Assembly: GCF_030316885.1 (NCBI RefSeq)
Contig: NZ_JASZYQ010000007.1
Coordinates: forward strand, 62,001-126,000
Direction of reading: 5' to 3'
Length of the DNA: 64,000 bases
DNA from: Variovorax jilinensis
GTDB taxonomy: Bacteria; Pseudomonadota; Gammaproteobacteria; Burkholderiales; Burkholderiaceae_C
Below, piece by piece: positions 8,630 through 16,513 of this stretch (positions are counted from its first letter, which is position 1; each line of letters starts with the position of its first letter). Position numbers and translations under genes: made by a program. Below the pieces are notes generated by a model. That model did no database searches, had not been told where the DNA came from, and saw only the letters and a program-made list of their open reading frames with translations.

Positions 8630-9580
8630 TCATGAGGGCCCGGAAGCTCGCGCAGATGCGCAGAAGGAACTATTACCAGATTGCGCGGCAGATGCCATCA
8701 GGCATTCCTGCGTGACGCTAGCGACCAACCGCCCCGAACGATCGTGCGCGCGGCCTATGGCAAGACCGCGGCCATCGGAAGCACTTGGGCTCCAGGTGTC
8801 GAAATGAAGCCATTCGTCCGCGCGAAACGGCCGATGCAGCCACAGCGCGTGATTGAGGCTTGCAACATAGAGCTTTTCTGCGTGAGCTGCTAGCGGATCC
8901 AAGTGACCACCGACAGCTCCGTAGTTGAACCACCAGTCGGACAGGTATGCGAAAGCAGCAGCATGCAAATGTCGATCATCAGCCAATCGATGGCCAACAC
9001 GCGCCCAGAAGCGAAATCTGGGCGCCGGCAGCTCGAGCCGCATACGCGCAGAACTCGGAGGCAGGCGAAGGTCCAGCACGGGCCGCACATCGTGCAGGTA
9101 TCCGAGCACGCTCTGCACGTGCCGCGCCAGATCGGTCGGGAGGTCGCCCAGCCCCGGCATGGATGTAGGATCTTCCGCGCGCGCAAGAGGCTCAATGGGC
9201 CCCATGTGGTCGGGACCGTCGATCGGAACAGCGAAACTGACCTGCACATCGAACACCGTGCGCTCACCAGCCTGCACGCCGCGCACATGGCGCGAGGAGA
9301 AGCGTTTTCCATCCTGCAGCGCCGTCACATGAAAATCGATCGGCTGGTCGTACTGCGTACCTTGCAGAAACATGAATTGCATCGCGGTTGCGGGCCGACC
9401 GTCCGGCACGGACAGGCTCGCGGCCATCAGCGACTGCGCCAGCACTTGGCCGCCAAACGCGCGGCCGTGTGAATTTGGATCACCCAAGCGATTGCGGAAA
9501 TGCATAGGAGCCTGCGTGTCGAGCGCGAGCAACTCGGCCAATTCCACACCGGCCCAGACCGACAGACCATCGGCGCTCAA
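8630..9580 (-). CDS. tesB: acyl-CoA thioesterase II (TesB-like)
   Basis: Double-hotdog thioesterase of 316 residues. The N-terminal hotdog has NSHGRAFGGQVLAQSL (~36-51) and the second has FNYGAVGGHLDP and SLNHALWLHRPFRADEWLHF near the C-terminal third, as in TesB. It hydrolyses acyl-CoA to free acid and CoA, probably releasing CoA from dead-end intermediates. Its ATG overlaps the stop of the crotonase upstream (ATGA, 9577-9580). The last ~20 residues after QECLMA are unlike TesB and look like a run-on frame; the gene borders the IS remnant, so its natural end was probably lost. Confidence 0.85.
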   Translation of the reverse strand: MSADGLSVWAGVELAELLALDTQAPMHFRNRLGDPNSHGRAFGGQVLAQSLMAASLSVPDGRPATAMQFMFLQGTQYDQPIDFHVTALQDGKRFSSRHVRGVQAGERTVFDVQVSFAVPIDGPDHMGPIEPLARAEDPTSMPGLGDLPTDLARHVQSVLGYLHDVRPVLDLRLPPSSARMRLELPAPRFRFWARVGHRLADDRHLHAAAFAYLSDWWFNYGAVGGHLDPLAAHAEKLYVASLNHALWLHRPFRADEWLHFDTWSPSASDGRGLAIGRAHDRSGRLVASVTQECLMASAAQSGNSSFCASARASGPS

Positions 9581-10341
9581 ACCTTTCGCTCCCGCAGCCG
9601 TGCGAGCCGCGCGTCGATCTCGGAACGCCCAACCGGGGTGTTCATGGCGAGCGATGCAGCCCGCTCCATTCGTAGCGCCTCGGCGAAGCTCAGTCTTGCT
9701 CCGTTATCGAGCAGGCGTTTGTAGGCAACCAGGGCATCGGGCACCCCCATCAGCATCTGGCGGGCAATCGCCTCGGCTTCGAATCTCAAGCGATCGGGCA
9801 CCACGACGTGGTTGACCATTCCCCATGCCGCAGCCTCCTCTGCGCCAAGAAAGCGTCCGGTCAGCGCGAGTTCTTTGGCGCGATTCAAACCAACGCGCTC
9901 CGCCAAGCGTACTGATCCTCCCCAACCGGGGAGCAGGCCGACTTGCACATGCGTATCGGCAAATCGGGCCTCCGTGGACGCAATCAGCAGATCGCAAGCG
10001 AGCGCAATCTCCAGCCCCCCCGTAACGGCAATACCGTTGATCGCGCCGATCAACGGACCGGAAAATCGAAGAAGCGCTGCGACCGCATCGTGTTCGTAGG
10101 CGCCAGCTGCCACGACTTCTGGCGCGGCCCATTCGTCGAGATCCAGGCCCGCGGTGAATGCACGGCCCGCGCCGGTGAGAATCAGCACGCGCACTGCCGC
10201 ATCGGCTTCAAGCGCATCGACCGCCTGCGCCATTTCTTGGCGTAGGCCAATCGACAACGTGTTGAGCCTATCGGGACGGTTCAGGATCAGGGTGGCAAAA
10301 CCTTCGTCGGAACGCTCGACGAGGATGTGCTTGTAGGCCAC
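9577..10341 (-). CDS. enoyl-CoA hydratase/isomerase (crotonase family)
   Basis: A 254-residue crotonase. The first oxyanion-hole segment is AFTAGLDLDEW (~60-70), the second is NGIAVTGGLEIALACD (~102-117), followed by VGLLPGWGGS. The second catalytic position, often Glu, is not obvious, so hydratase, isomerase or another crotonase reaction remains possible. It is second in the leftward trio crotonase-crotonase-tesB, 3 bp downstream of the first crotonase and ATGA-coupled to tesB. Expression should depend on the operator at 11164-11183. Confidence 0.8.
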   Translation of the reverse strand: MAYKHILVERSDEGFATLILNRPDRLNTLSIGLRQEMAQAVDALEADAAVRVLILTGAGRAFTAGLDLDEWAAPEVVAAGAYEHDAVAALLRFSGPLIGAINGIAVTGGLEIALACDLLIASTEARFADTHVQVGLLPGWGGSVRLAERVGLNRAKELALTGRFLGAEEAAAWGMVNHVVVPDRLRFEAEAIARQMLMGVPDALVAYKRLLDNGARLSFAEALRMERAASLAMNTPVGRSEIDARLARLRERKV

Positions 10342-10344
10342 GTC

Positions 10345-11136
10345 TCAAGCGCCTCGAAACACTGGCTTTCTGCGTTCGGTCAGGGCCGCAATGCCCTCCT
10401 GCGCATCTGTCGTTGACGCCACTCGGGCGAGGGTCAAGGCCTCGTCCTCCAACTGAGATTCGATGTGGGCGGCACCAGCACGCAGGAACAGGCGTTTGGT
10501 CTCTGCGTACGCGACCGTCGGCCCACTTGCAAACGCCTTCGCCATGGTCATGGCTTCATCCTGAAGGGACCCGTCGGGCACAACGCGATCGATCAATCCG
10601 GTCTGCAGGGCTTCGTCGCTCTTTAGAACTTCCGCCAGCAACACGAAGCGCCGGGCGCGCGATGGCCCCATCCGCGCGGTGAAAGTGGCGCTCGAGCCCG
10701 AATCGCAACTGAACCCGAGCTGCGCGAAAGCCGATCCGATCCGGGTTGACTCACCCGCCACGACCACATCGCATCCAGCCATCAGCGCCGCTCCGCCCCC
10801 CATTGCGAAGCCTTGCACTGCAGCGACGATCGGTACTGGAAGCTGCCACGCCCGCTGCAGTCCCATATGGAGGTCGGCCGTCCAGCGACGCACCAGCGGC
10901 CCCAGGCTGTCGCGGATCGGATAGAACTTCTTGAGGTCACCTCCGACGCTGAAATTCGCCCCGTCAGCACGCAGGAGAACGGCTCGCAGCCCCCGTATGT
11001 CCCAAAGGTCGCAGAATACCTGCTTGAAGTCCTGCGTAAAGTCACCGTCGAAGGGATTGCCGCGTTCGGGCTGGGCCAGACTGACGACGGCGAGACCGTC
11101 CTGCATCTCGACGCGGATCGAAGAAGTCGAACTCAT
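10345..11136 (-). CDS. enoyl-CoA hydratase/isomerase, PaaG-like
   Basis: A 263-residue crotonase with FSVGGDLKKF (first oxyanion loop) and QGFAMGGGAALMAGCD (second). The next segment, FAQLGFSCDSGSS, has Asp where PaaG-type isomerases keep their single catalytic acid, and lacks the hydratase Glu pair. A delta3-delta2 isomerase or related role is therefore more likely than plain hydration. It is the first gene of the leftward unit with the next crotonase and tesB. The intergenic gap with the divergent DHSWG gene (11137-11235) carries the shared operator. Confidence 0.78.
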   Translation of the reverse strand: MSSTSSIRVEMQDGLAVVSLAQPERGNPFDGDFTQDFKQVFCDLWDIRGLRAVLLRADGANFSVGGDLKKFYPIRDSLGPLVRRWTADLHMGLQRAWQLPVPIVAAVQGFAMGGGAALMAGCDVVVAGESTRIGSAFAQLGFSCDSGSSATFTARMGPSRARRFVLLAEVLKSDEALQTGLIDRVVPDGSLQDEAMTMAKAFASGPTVAYAETKRLFLRAGAAHIESQLEDEALTLARVASTTDAQEGIAALTERRKPVFRGA

Positions 11137-11163
11137 GGATGTATGCCTCCGGTTGGGTCATGG

Positions 11164-11183
11164 TAAGTGCTATAGCGTACTGT
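11164..11183. promoter_or_regulatory. regulon operator, site A
   Basis: TAAGTGCTATAGCGTACTGT fits the island-wide pattern ATNGTAC-N6-RTACNAT, with the right half (GCGTACTGT) better conserved than the left. It lies in the 99-bp gap between the leftward crotonase and the rightward DHSWG gene, so it could control both. A perfect palindrome AGCGTAC-T-GTACGCT (11174-11188) overlaps its right half. Confidence 0.5.
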
Positions 11184-11235
11184 ACGCTTGTGAATTACTA
11201 TTGGCATTCGTAATTCCCCGAAGGCCACGCCGCCC

Positions 11236-12345
11236 ATGCTGACACCTCAGGACGACCTCATCGGCCACCAGTTGCCGACCACTTTCGATCAGATCGATAA
11301 CAGCGACCCCGCCTGGATGGAGCGGCTCTGGTACACCGGGCATCCCGTCCCAGGCGGCGAGATCATTTTCGACGTCGGCTTGGGTTATCACCCGAACCGC
11401 AACGTGATGGACGCCTTCGCGGGCGTAGCGGTGCCCGGTCGGCAATGGAACTTCCGGGCGTCACGTCGACTTCGACCCGACCCGCTGACCACCCACGTCG
11501 GGCCGTTGTCAATCACTGTGCTCGAAGGCTTGCGCCACCATCGCATCGCCCTGGGAGAAAACAGCTCGGGTCTGCGCTTCAACATTGAGTTTCATGCCAC
11601 CGTCAATCCCCATGAGGAGAAGGCTCACATGCGCCGACGTGACGGAAGAGTCACTGAGAACATGGCTCGCGCGCAGCAACTTGGCCGCTACACAGGTTGG
11701 CTTGAATTTGATGGGCGGCGCGTCGAGGTCGATGGCTGGCTCGGCCAGCGCGACCACTCATGGGGCGTTCGATCCGAGATGAGAACGGACGAAAGCAGCC
11801 CTCCACTGACTTTCTATCCGCCGTTCTTCTACTGCTGGACAACGGCCCAGTTCAAGGATCGTGGACTGCACATCTTCTTCAAGGAACGCGGCCCCGGGGA
11901 CAAGATCTACCTCTCGGGCGAAGAAGTATTCACCGTCGGAAGCAAGGTTTCGTCACGGAATCAACTGGTAGACGTGATCCACGAGGCCCAGTGGCACGAT
12001 GACCCTCACGGGCAATCGATGGAATCGGCGACTTTTAAACTCAGATTCGCAGATGGCAGCGAGCGCCCTATATCGATACGCGTTCTGCCGACCAAGTACT
12101 TCTTGAAGGGCGGCCTGTATGGCGGCCTCAACGGCTGGTTCCATGGCGACGACCGCGGCAAGCTCTACTTCGAGCATGAAGTCTGGGACCTTGCGGATCC
12201 GGGCACACGCAAGCTCGTCCGTACCCTCGCTGACCAGGTTGTCGAGGTGCGCGACGGCGACGATGTGGGCTACGGCATCATCGAGTACGGGGTCGGCAAG
12301 GGCTTCGAGATGTACAAATCAGTGCAGGAGCATCCGCCAATCTGA
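11236..12345 (+). CDS. DHSWG-motif calycin-like protein (copy 1)
   Basis: A 369-residue protein without signal peptide or membrane segment, rich in beta-prone stretches. The hallmark is GWLGQRDHSWGVR (~169-181), as in the uncharacterised family I remember as DUF7064/DUF7065. The motif also recalls the RDHNWG of CrtC/AttH-type hydratases, which have a duplicated lipocalin-like fold. Two relatives are at 41548-42555 and 50627-51634; this one is the most divergent, with a longer N-terminus. It is convergent with, and 9 bp from, the small helical protein gene that follows an APH-type kinase. A substrate-binding or hydratase role is inference. Confidence 0.6.
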   Translation: MLTPQDDLIGHQLPTTFDQIDNSDPAWMERLWYTGHPVPGGEIIFDVGLGYHPNRNVMDAFAGVAVPGRQWNFRASRRLRPDPLTTHVGPLSITVLEGLRHHRIALGENSSGLRFNIEFHATVNPHEEKAHMRRRDGRVTENMARAQQLGRYTGWLEFDGRRVEVDGWLGQRDHSWGVRSEMRTDESSPPLTFYPPFFYCWTTAQFKDRGLHIFFKERGPGDKIYLSGEEVFTVGSKVSSRNQLVDVIHEAQWHDDPHGQSMESATFKLRFADGSERPISIRVLPTKYFLKGGLYGGLNGWFHGDDRGKLYFEHEVWDLADPGTRKLVRTLADQVVEVRDGDDVGYGIIEYGVGKGFEMYKSVQEHPPI

Positions 12346-12354
12346 AAAGCTCGG

Positions 12355-12849
12355 TCAGCCTTCCTGGCCGCTGGACATCTCGGCGAAGAGCGGTCGAGGG
12401 GAATTCCTGAGTTCGATGGCCAGTTCCTCGCGCATCGCATCTCGCAACAAGGCATCGATCCGTGAAGCCGCACCGGGCTCGAGACGGGCTCGTTCGGCGT
12501 CGAGCCAATCCAGAAGAGCAACTATCCGCAAGTTCTGACTGTCACGCAACGACAGCAGCGCCTCGATGGGCGTGATCGTAGGCAGCGCGTCGAACGACTG
12601 CTCGGGCAACGAGTCCGCCGCATCGGTGTCGCCCGCCACCTGGGTAGCCTCTTCCAGCGCTTTGCGCTGTACGGCGATCTGCTGCAGCAGGAACTCTGCA
12701 GACCAATCGGCGCGGACCTTGAACATATTGAGCAGGTTGATGACACCGAACACCTGGCCTCGTGCGAACTCGTCATCGATCCGCGCTAGCACTTCTGTGC
12801 GAAGCGTGGCGCACATTCCATCGATCAAGCGATCAAAAGAATTGTTCAT
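12355..12849 (-). CDS. small helical protein coupled to APH-family kinase (copy 1)
   Basis: The start is MNNSFDRLIDG at 12849, overlapping the kinase stop as ATGA (12846-12849), so the two are translationally coupled. The 164-residue product is almost entirely helical, acidic and without Cys or membrane segments; typical stretches are TLRTEVLARIDDEF and RIVALLDWLDAERARLE. No family is recognised with certainty. In the Pseudomonas putida levulinate pathway an APH-type kinase (LvaA) needs a small partner (LvaB); position suggests a similar partner role here. Shorter helical counterparts with the same position occur at 42579-43109 and 51631-52185, though sequence similarity to those is weak. Confidence 0.6.
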   Translation of the reverse strand: MNNSFDRLIDGMCATLRTEVLARIDDEFARGQVFGVINLLNMFKVRADWSAEFLLQQIAVQRKALEEATQVAGDTDAADSLPEQSFDALPTITPIEALLSLRDSQNLRIVALLDWLDAERARLEPGAASRIDALLRDAMREELAIELRNSPRPLFAEMSSGQEG

Positions 12850-13880
12850 TTGGAGGCCTCGATTGTCTTTTCCATCTGGCGCAAGCAGGTCGCGATCTGG
12901 CTTCCCATGGCCGGCATCCGCATGTCGTTGAAGCGGCCTTCTTCGAAACAGCGCGCCGCTGCCATGTGCGTGGCGGCGAGCTTCAACAACGACAGTGCTT
13001 GGTAGTACCGCACCGATGCCATCGATACCTCGAAGCCCACCTTCTCGCTGTAGCGCGAGTAGAACCATTCGGGCTCGGCCAGGCGACTGATTAGCTTGCT
13101 GCCACCCATGTACATGGGGAGGCTGGCCCAGCCGAGGTCCTCATGCGGATCGCCAAGGTGCACAAGCTCCCAATCCAGGATCGATGTGATCCGCCCGCCC
13201 TGCTCCAAGAAGTTTCCAGTCCGATAGTCGCCGTGCACGATCGCAACGCGCGGCGCGACGGGGCAATGCGCCTTGAGCCAACGGATGCCCCATTGCGCCA
13301 TCGGATAGGGGCGCATCGCCCAGCGTGCGATCTGTCCTTCCCAGTATTCAACATTGAGTCGGGCAGCATTCTGCACATCGATGCCGTGCGCCATCGCGGC
13401 GATCGGTCGCTCCTGCCAGGGCACGCAGTGCAGTACAGCAAGCGCGTCGATGAAATCCTCTGCGAGTTGCCGCCGGTAGTTCTCCTCGAGTGCAGGTTCC
13501 GTCGCCGACACCCACGGCACCACGGCATCGCCCGATACCTTCTCGCAGAAAAGGAAGGGGGCGCCGAGGATGTTTGCGTCGTCGCTGCTCCAATATGCCT
13601 TGGGCACCGGCACCGCACTACCTGCGAGCGAGCGCATCGACAGCACCTGGGGAGCCGAGCTGTAGGGGGCGAACAGGCCGTAGTCAGGGCCGAGCCGCAG
13701 GATCAGTTCCTGCATGCCCTCCTTTCCGGGTAAGCCATCGACCTGAACGGCATAGGTCAGCCAGGAGAACCCGACCGGAAAGCGCCGGATCGCGCCGACC
13801 CGGACGGCAGCGCCGACCTGCTGCGTGAGATAGGCTTCGATCCTGCTCTGCAAGCTGGCTTCGTCATCGATGGTGTTCAT
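12846..13880 (-). CDS. APH-family phosphotransferase (ACAD10/11- and LvaA-like)
   Basis: The kinase core is clear: Brenner-type catalytic loop HGDYRTGN (~216-223), metal-binding ILDWELVHLGDP (Asp ~236), and an N-lobe with FPVGFSWLTYAVQV. Such kinases sit beside acyl-CoA dehydrogenases in bacteria and are fused to them in ACAD10/11; LvaA phosphorylates a 4-hydroxyacyl-CoA so that phosphate can later be eliminated. Start 13880 (MNTIDDEAS) gives an ATGA overlap with the phosphatase stop and is preferred over 13901. The gene lies in a tightly coupled chain SDR-phosphatase-kinase-helical protein behind an acyl-CoA dehydrogenase. The substrate is unknown. Confidence 0.78.
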   Translation of the reverse strand: MNTIDDEASLQSRIEAYLTQQVGAAVRVGAIRRFPVGFSWLTYAVQVDGLPGKEGMQELILRLGPDYGLFAPYSSAPQVLSMRSLAGSAVPVPKAYWSSDDANILGAPFLFCEKVSGDAVVPWVSATEPALEENYRRQLAEDFIDALAVLHCVPWQERPIAAMAHGIDVQNAARLNVEYWEGQIARWAMRPYPMAQWGIRWLKAHCPVAPRVAIVHGDYRTGNFLEQGGRITSILDWELVHLGDPHEDLGWASLPMYMGGSKLISRLAEPEWFYSRYSEKVGFEVSMASVRYYQALSLLKLAATHMAAARCFEEGRFNDMRMPAMGSQIATCLRQMEKTIEASK

Positions 13881-14482
13881 GCGTTCGATACCCGTGGCCA
13901 TGCATGGTGGCCGGTTTCGTTGATGCTGACGACGCCGATCGAGCCCGCATCTCGCACTACCAGACGCGAGATCGATGCATAGCCCGGCCCAAAGCGGACC
14001 AACCGGTCAAGCCCCAGCGCATGGGAGAGCACCAGGCTGATCGGCAGTCCATGGGTAAAGACGGCCGTGTGGCCGTCGGCACCGCCGTATTCGACGGTCG
14101 TCGAAAACGCGTCAAGCACCCCCGCGCGGAACACATCGGCATCAACGCCCAGATACCGCAATGGGTCGGCTAGAAAGCGCTGCCATTCGCTGTCGCCCTG
14201 GGAGCGCAGCGTGTCGACAGAGCGATAGCGCGGCAGATGTTGATCAGCCTCTGCCCAACCGTCCAGGGTGCGAATCGGCAAACCCAGCCTTTCAGATGTC
14301 GCCTCTGCGGTCTGGCGGGCCCGCAATTGTGGGCTGCTGACGATGTGCGTGATGTGCTCGCGCGCGAGTTGCTCGGCCACGGCACGGGCCTGACGGAGCC
14401 CATCGACACACAATGGCGGATCGTGCGCCAGTTCCTCATGACCCTCGTCAGGCCAGCCGTGGCGTACCAGTATCAGCTTCAT
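13877..14482 (-). CDS. histidine phosphatase family protein (phosphoglycerate-mutase-like)
   Basis: The start at 14482 puts the catalytic RHG motif where it belongs, at residues 7-9 (MKLILVRHGWPDEG), and gives an ATGA overlap with the SDR stop; longer frames to 14599 add an unrelated leader. Further family residues are SSPQLRARQTA and the second His in VFTHGLPISLV. The product of 201 residues should form a phosphohistidine intermediate and remove phosphate from a small molecule. Being coupled on its 3' side to an APH-type kinase suggests they act on the same or consecutive intermediates. Confidence 0.82.
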   Translation of the reverse strand: MKLILVRHGWPDEGHEELAHDPPLCVDGLRQARAVAEQLAREHITHIVSSPQLRARQTAEATSERLGLPIRTLDGWAEADQHLPRYRSVDTLRSQGDSEWQRFLADPLRYLGVDADVFRAGVLDAFSTTVEYGGADGHTAVFTHGLPISLVLSHALGLDRLVRFGPGYASISRLVVRDAGSIGVVSINETGHHAWPRVSNA

Positions 14483-15339
14483 CGAAGCAGCTCCGGCATC
14501 ACTGCGCGATGAAAACCCGAGAAGGGCCGGTTCCGGCTGCTCGGCTCGAGCTTCCAATTGTTCCGCAGATTGGGCGTTCCGCCGTCGATCCGGATACATG
14601 AGCCTGTGATGTACGCGGCCGCAGGGGACAGCAGATAGACGATGGCACCCGACACCTCCGCCTCGGTGCCGAAGCGACGCAGCGGCACGACATCGGTGAA
14701 TTCGAGAATCTTCGCCTTTGCGTCGGGTGTGTACGTGTCAAAGCCACTCGATGCGATGCCTCCGGGCGCCACAGTGTTGACCCGCACGCCCGAACCGGCC
14801 CACTCACAGGCAGCTGTTTCGCTCAAGGTCAGCATTCCGCCGCGAGCTGCACCGGAGTGTGCGATGTCAGGCCAGCCGTTCCAAATGTCGGCGATCATGT
14901 TCACGATCGCTCCCCCATGGGCCTCCATGTACCGGTTGTAGGCCTCACGCATGAAGATAAAGCCGCCGGTCAGGTTGTTGCGAACCACCGCCTCGAAGCC
15001 CTTGGTCGAGATCGTCTTCATTGGCGCGCGATACTGGCCGCCGGCGTTGTTCACCAATCCGTCGAGCCGGCCGCGGTTCTGCAGCACCGAATCGATCGTT
15101 GCGCCGACGGCCACCTCATCGCGGATGTCACATGCCAGCGCACTGGCACTTCCGCCGTCCTCAATGATCTCGGCCTTGACCGCTTCGACCTTCTCGATCG
15201 AGCGTCCCACCAGCGACACGTGCGCACCAAGTGATGCGAGTTCGTGCGCGGTGCAACGCCCAATGCCACTGCCGCCCCCGGTCACGATGATGGTTTGGCC
15301 TGCGAACAGGTCAGAACGGAAAACGGATTGATAGCCCAT
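14479..15339 (-). CDS. SDR-family oxidoreductase with non-canonical active site
   Basis: Rossmann fold with TGGGSGIG (cofactor loop, ~20-27) and LVNNAGG. At the catalytic helix the usual Tyr-x3-Lys is replaced: the sequence reads DIAHSGAARGGM, giving Ser/His at the Tyr position and Arg at the Lys position. This variant occurs, as I recall, in SDRs related to 2,4-dienoyl-CoA reductases and terpenoid-acid pathways, so reduction of an enoyl- or dienoyl-CoA is plausible. It follows an acyl-CoA dehydrogenase by 13 bp and is ATGA-coupled to the phosphatase. The end (EPSSRNRPFSGFHRAV) is an unusual tail. Confidence 0.75.
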   Translation of the reverse strand: MGYQSVFRSDLFAGQTIIVTGGGSGIGRCTAHELASLGAHVSLVGRSIEKVEAVKAEIIEDGGSASALACDIRDEVAVGATIDSVLQNRGRLDGLVNNAGGQYRAPMKTISTKGFEAVVRNNLTGGFIFMREAYNRYMEAHGGAIVNMIADIWNGWPDIAHSGAARGGMLTLSETAACEWAGSGVRVNTVAPGGIASSGFDTYTPDAKAKILEFTDVVPLRRFGTEAEVSGAIVYLLSPAAAYITGSCIRIDGGTPNLRNNWKLEPSSRNRPFSGFHRAVMPELLR

Positions 15340-15352
15340 GGCTTCTCCTGAC

Positions 15353-16501
15353 TCAGTACTGCACCGCGGCGCGGCCGATACGCTGGCGCGCGATGATGAG
15401 CTTCATGACGCCGGCTGTCCCATCGCCGATTTCGAGCCCCATCACGTCGCGCAGACGCTGCTGATGTGGCAGGTCCTTCGACCATCCGTAATGCCCAAAG
15501 GTCAGAAGGCATTGGTGAATGACGTCGAATGCGGTCCGCGGCCCCATCCACTTCACCATCGCAGCTTCGGACGTGTGCGGCTGGCCAGCGTCGCGTAACG
15601 CAAGCGCGTGATAGGCCAGCTGCCTCACCGCAGCGATGTGCGACTCACCCTCGGCGAGCGGAAAGCTCACGCCCTGAAACTGACCGATCGGTCGCCCAAA
15701 GGCTTCGCGCTCAGCTGCGTAGGCCCAGGCTTCGTCGAGCGATGCCTGCGCGGCGCCGCAACATTGCAGGGCGATCAACGCGCGGCTGTAGTCAAAGCCC
15801 TGCATCACCTGCGTGAAGCCCTTGCCTTCTTCGCCGAGGCGATGGCTCGCCGGAACCCGGACGTCGTCGAAGAACACCGAGCCGCGGCCTATGATGGCGC
15901 TACCGACATCGTCAAAGTGCGTGCGTGAGATGCCCGCAGTCTCACCCGGGATGAAGAAGGCCGTGACGCCTTTTGCACCTTCGTCGGGGCCACCGGTACG
16001 CGCGAAGATCAGGTAGGCGTCTGCACGGTCAGCGAAGGTGATGGAAGTCTTTTCGCCGTTGATGACGTAATCGCCGCCTTGGCGGCGCGCCTTCAACTGC
16101 AGGTTGCTCGCGTCAGAGCCGCCCCGCGGCTCAGTGAGGCAAATGGCAACGATGGCTTCGCCGCGAATCATACGCGGCACCCATTCCCTCGCGACTTCAG
16201 GCTGTGCGTGACGAAGCAGTATTGCGGCGTTCAACGAGATTCCGACGGGCACAGCGCTGACATTGAAATCGCCATACGCGAGCTCCTCGGCGATGAGGCC
16301 GGTTGTCACAGCGTCTACACCGAGTCCGCCCATATCCTCAGGCAGGTCGACCCCGAGCAGACCGAGTTGACCCATCTCTCTGATGAGGTCACGATCGAGC
16401 ACACCCGTCTTCTCTCGCTTCTGGTAGTCAGGAAGCAATCGCCCACGTGCGAAACGACGGGCGGTCTCTTGCAAGGCAATCTGATCGTCGGTCAAAATCA
16501 T
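15353..16501 (-). CDS. acyl-CoA dehydrogenase with Asp at the catalytic-base position (AliB/BadJ-like)
   Basis: Standard three-domain flavoprotein: CLTEPRGGSDASNL (FAD/substrate, ~120-133), GEKTSITFADRAD, and the C-terminal helical domain with EREAFGRPIGQFQ. The base, usually Glu in (Y/I)EGT, is Asp360 in IGDGTAG, and there is no Glu at the isovaleryl/long-chain alternative position (FDYSRAL). Cyclohexanecarboxyl-CoA dehydrogenases are reported to use Asp, so dehydrogenation of an alicyclic carboxyl-CoA fits. A close relative is at 46883-48022. It follows dctM by 12 bp, in one unit with TRAP uptake. Confidence 0.8.
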   Translation of the reverse strand: MILTDDQIALQETARRFARGRLLPDYQKREKTGVLDRDLIREMGQLGLLGVDLPEDMGGLGVDAVTTGLIAEELAYGDFNVSAVPVGISLNAAILLRHAQPEVAREWVPRMIRGEAIVAICLTEPRGGSDASNLQLKARRQGGDYVINGEKTSITFADRADAYLIFARTGGPDEGAKGVTAFFIPGETAGISRTHFDDVGSAIIGRGSVFFDDVRVPASHRLGEEGKGFTQVMQGFDYSRALIALQCCGAAQASLDEAWAYAAEREAFGRPIGQFQGVSFPLAEGESHIAAVRQLAYHALALRDAGQPHTSEAAMVKWMGPRTAFDVIHQCLLTFGHYGWSKDLPHQQRLRDVMGLEIGDGTAGVMKLIIARQRIGRAAVQY

Positions 16502-16513
16502 TGGGGGATCTCT

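Noticed and set aside
11174..11188. Perfect 15-bp palindrome AGCGTAC-T-GTACGCT as an independent operator
   Set aside because: It has GTAC cores at 5-bp spacing, unlike the 10-bp phase of the other sites, and overlaps site A; treated as part of that region.
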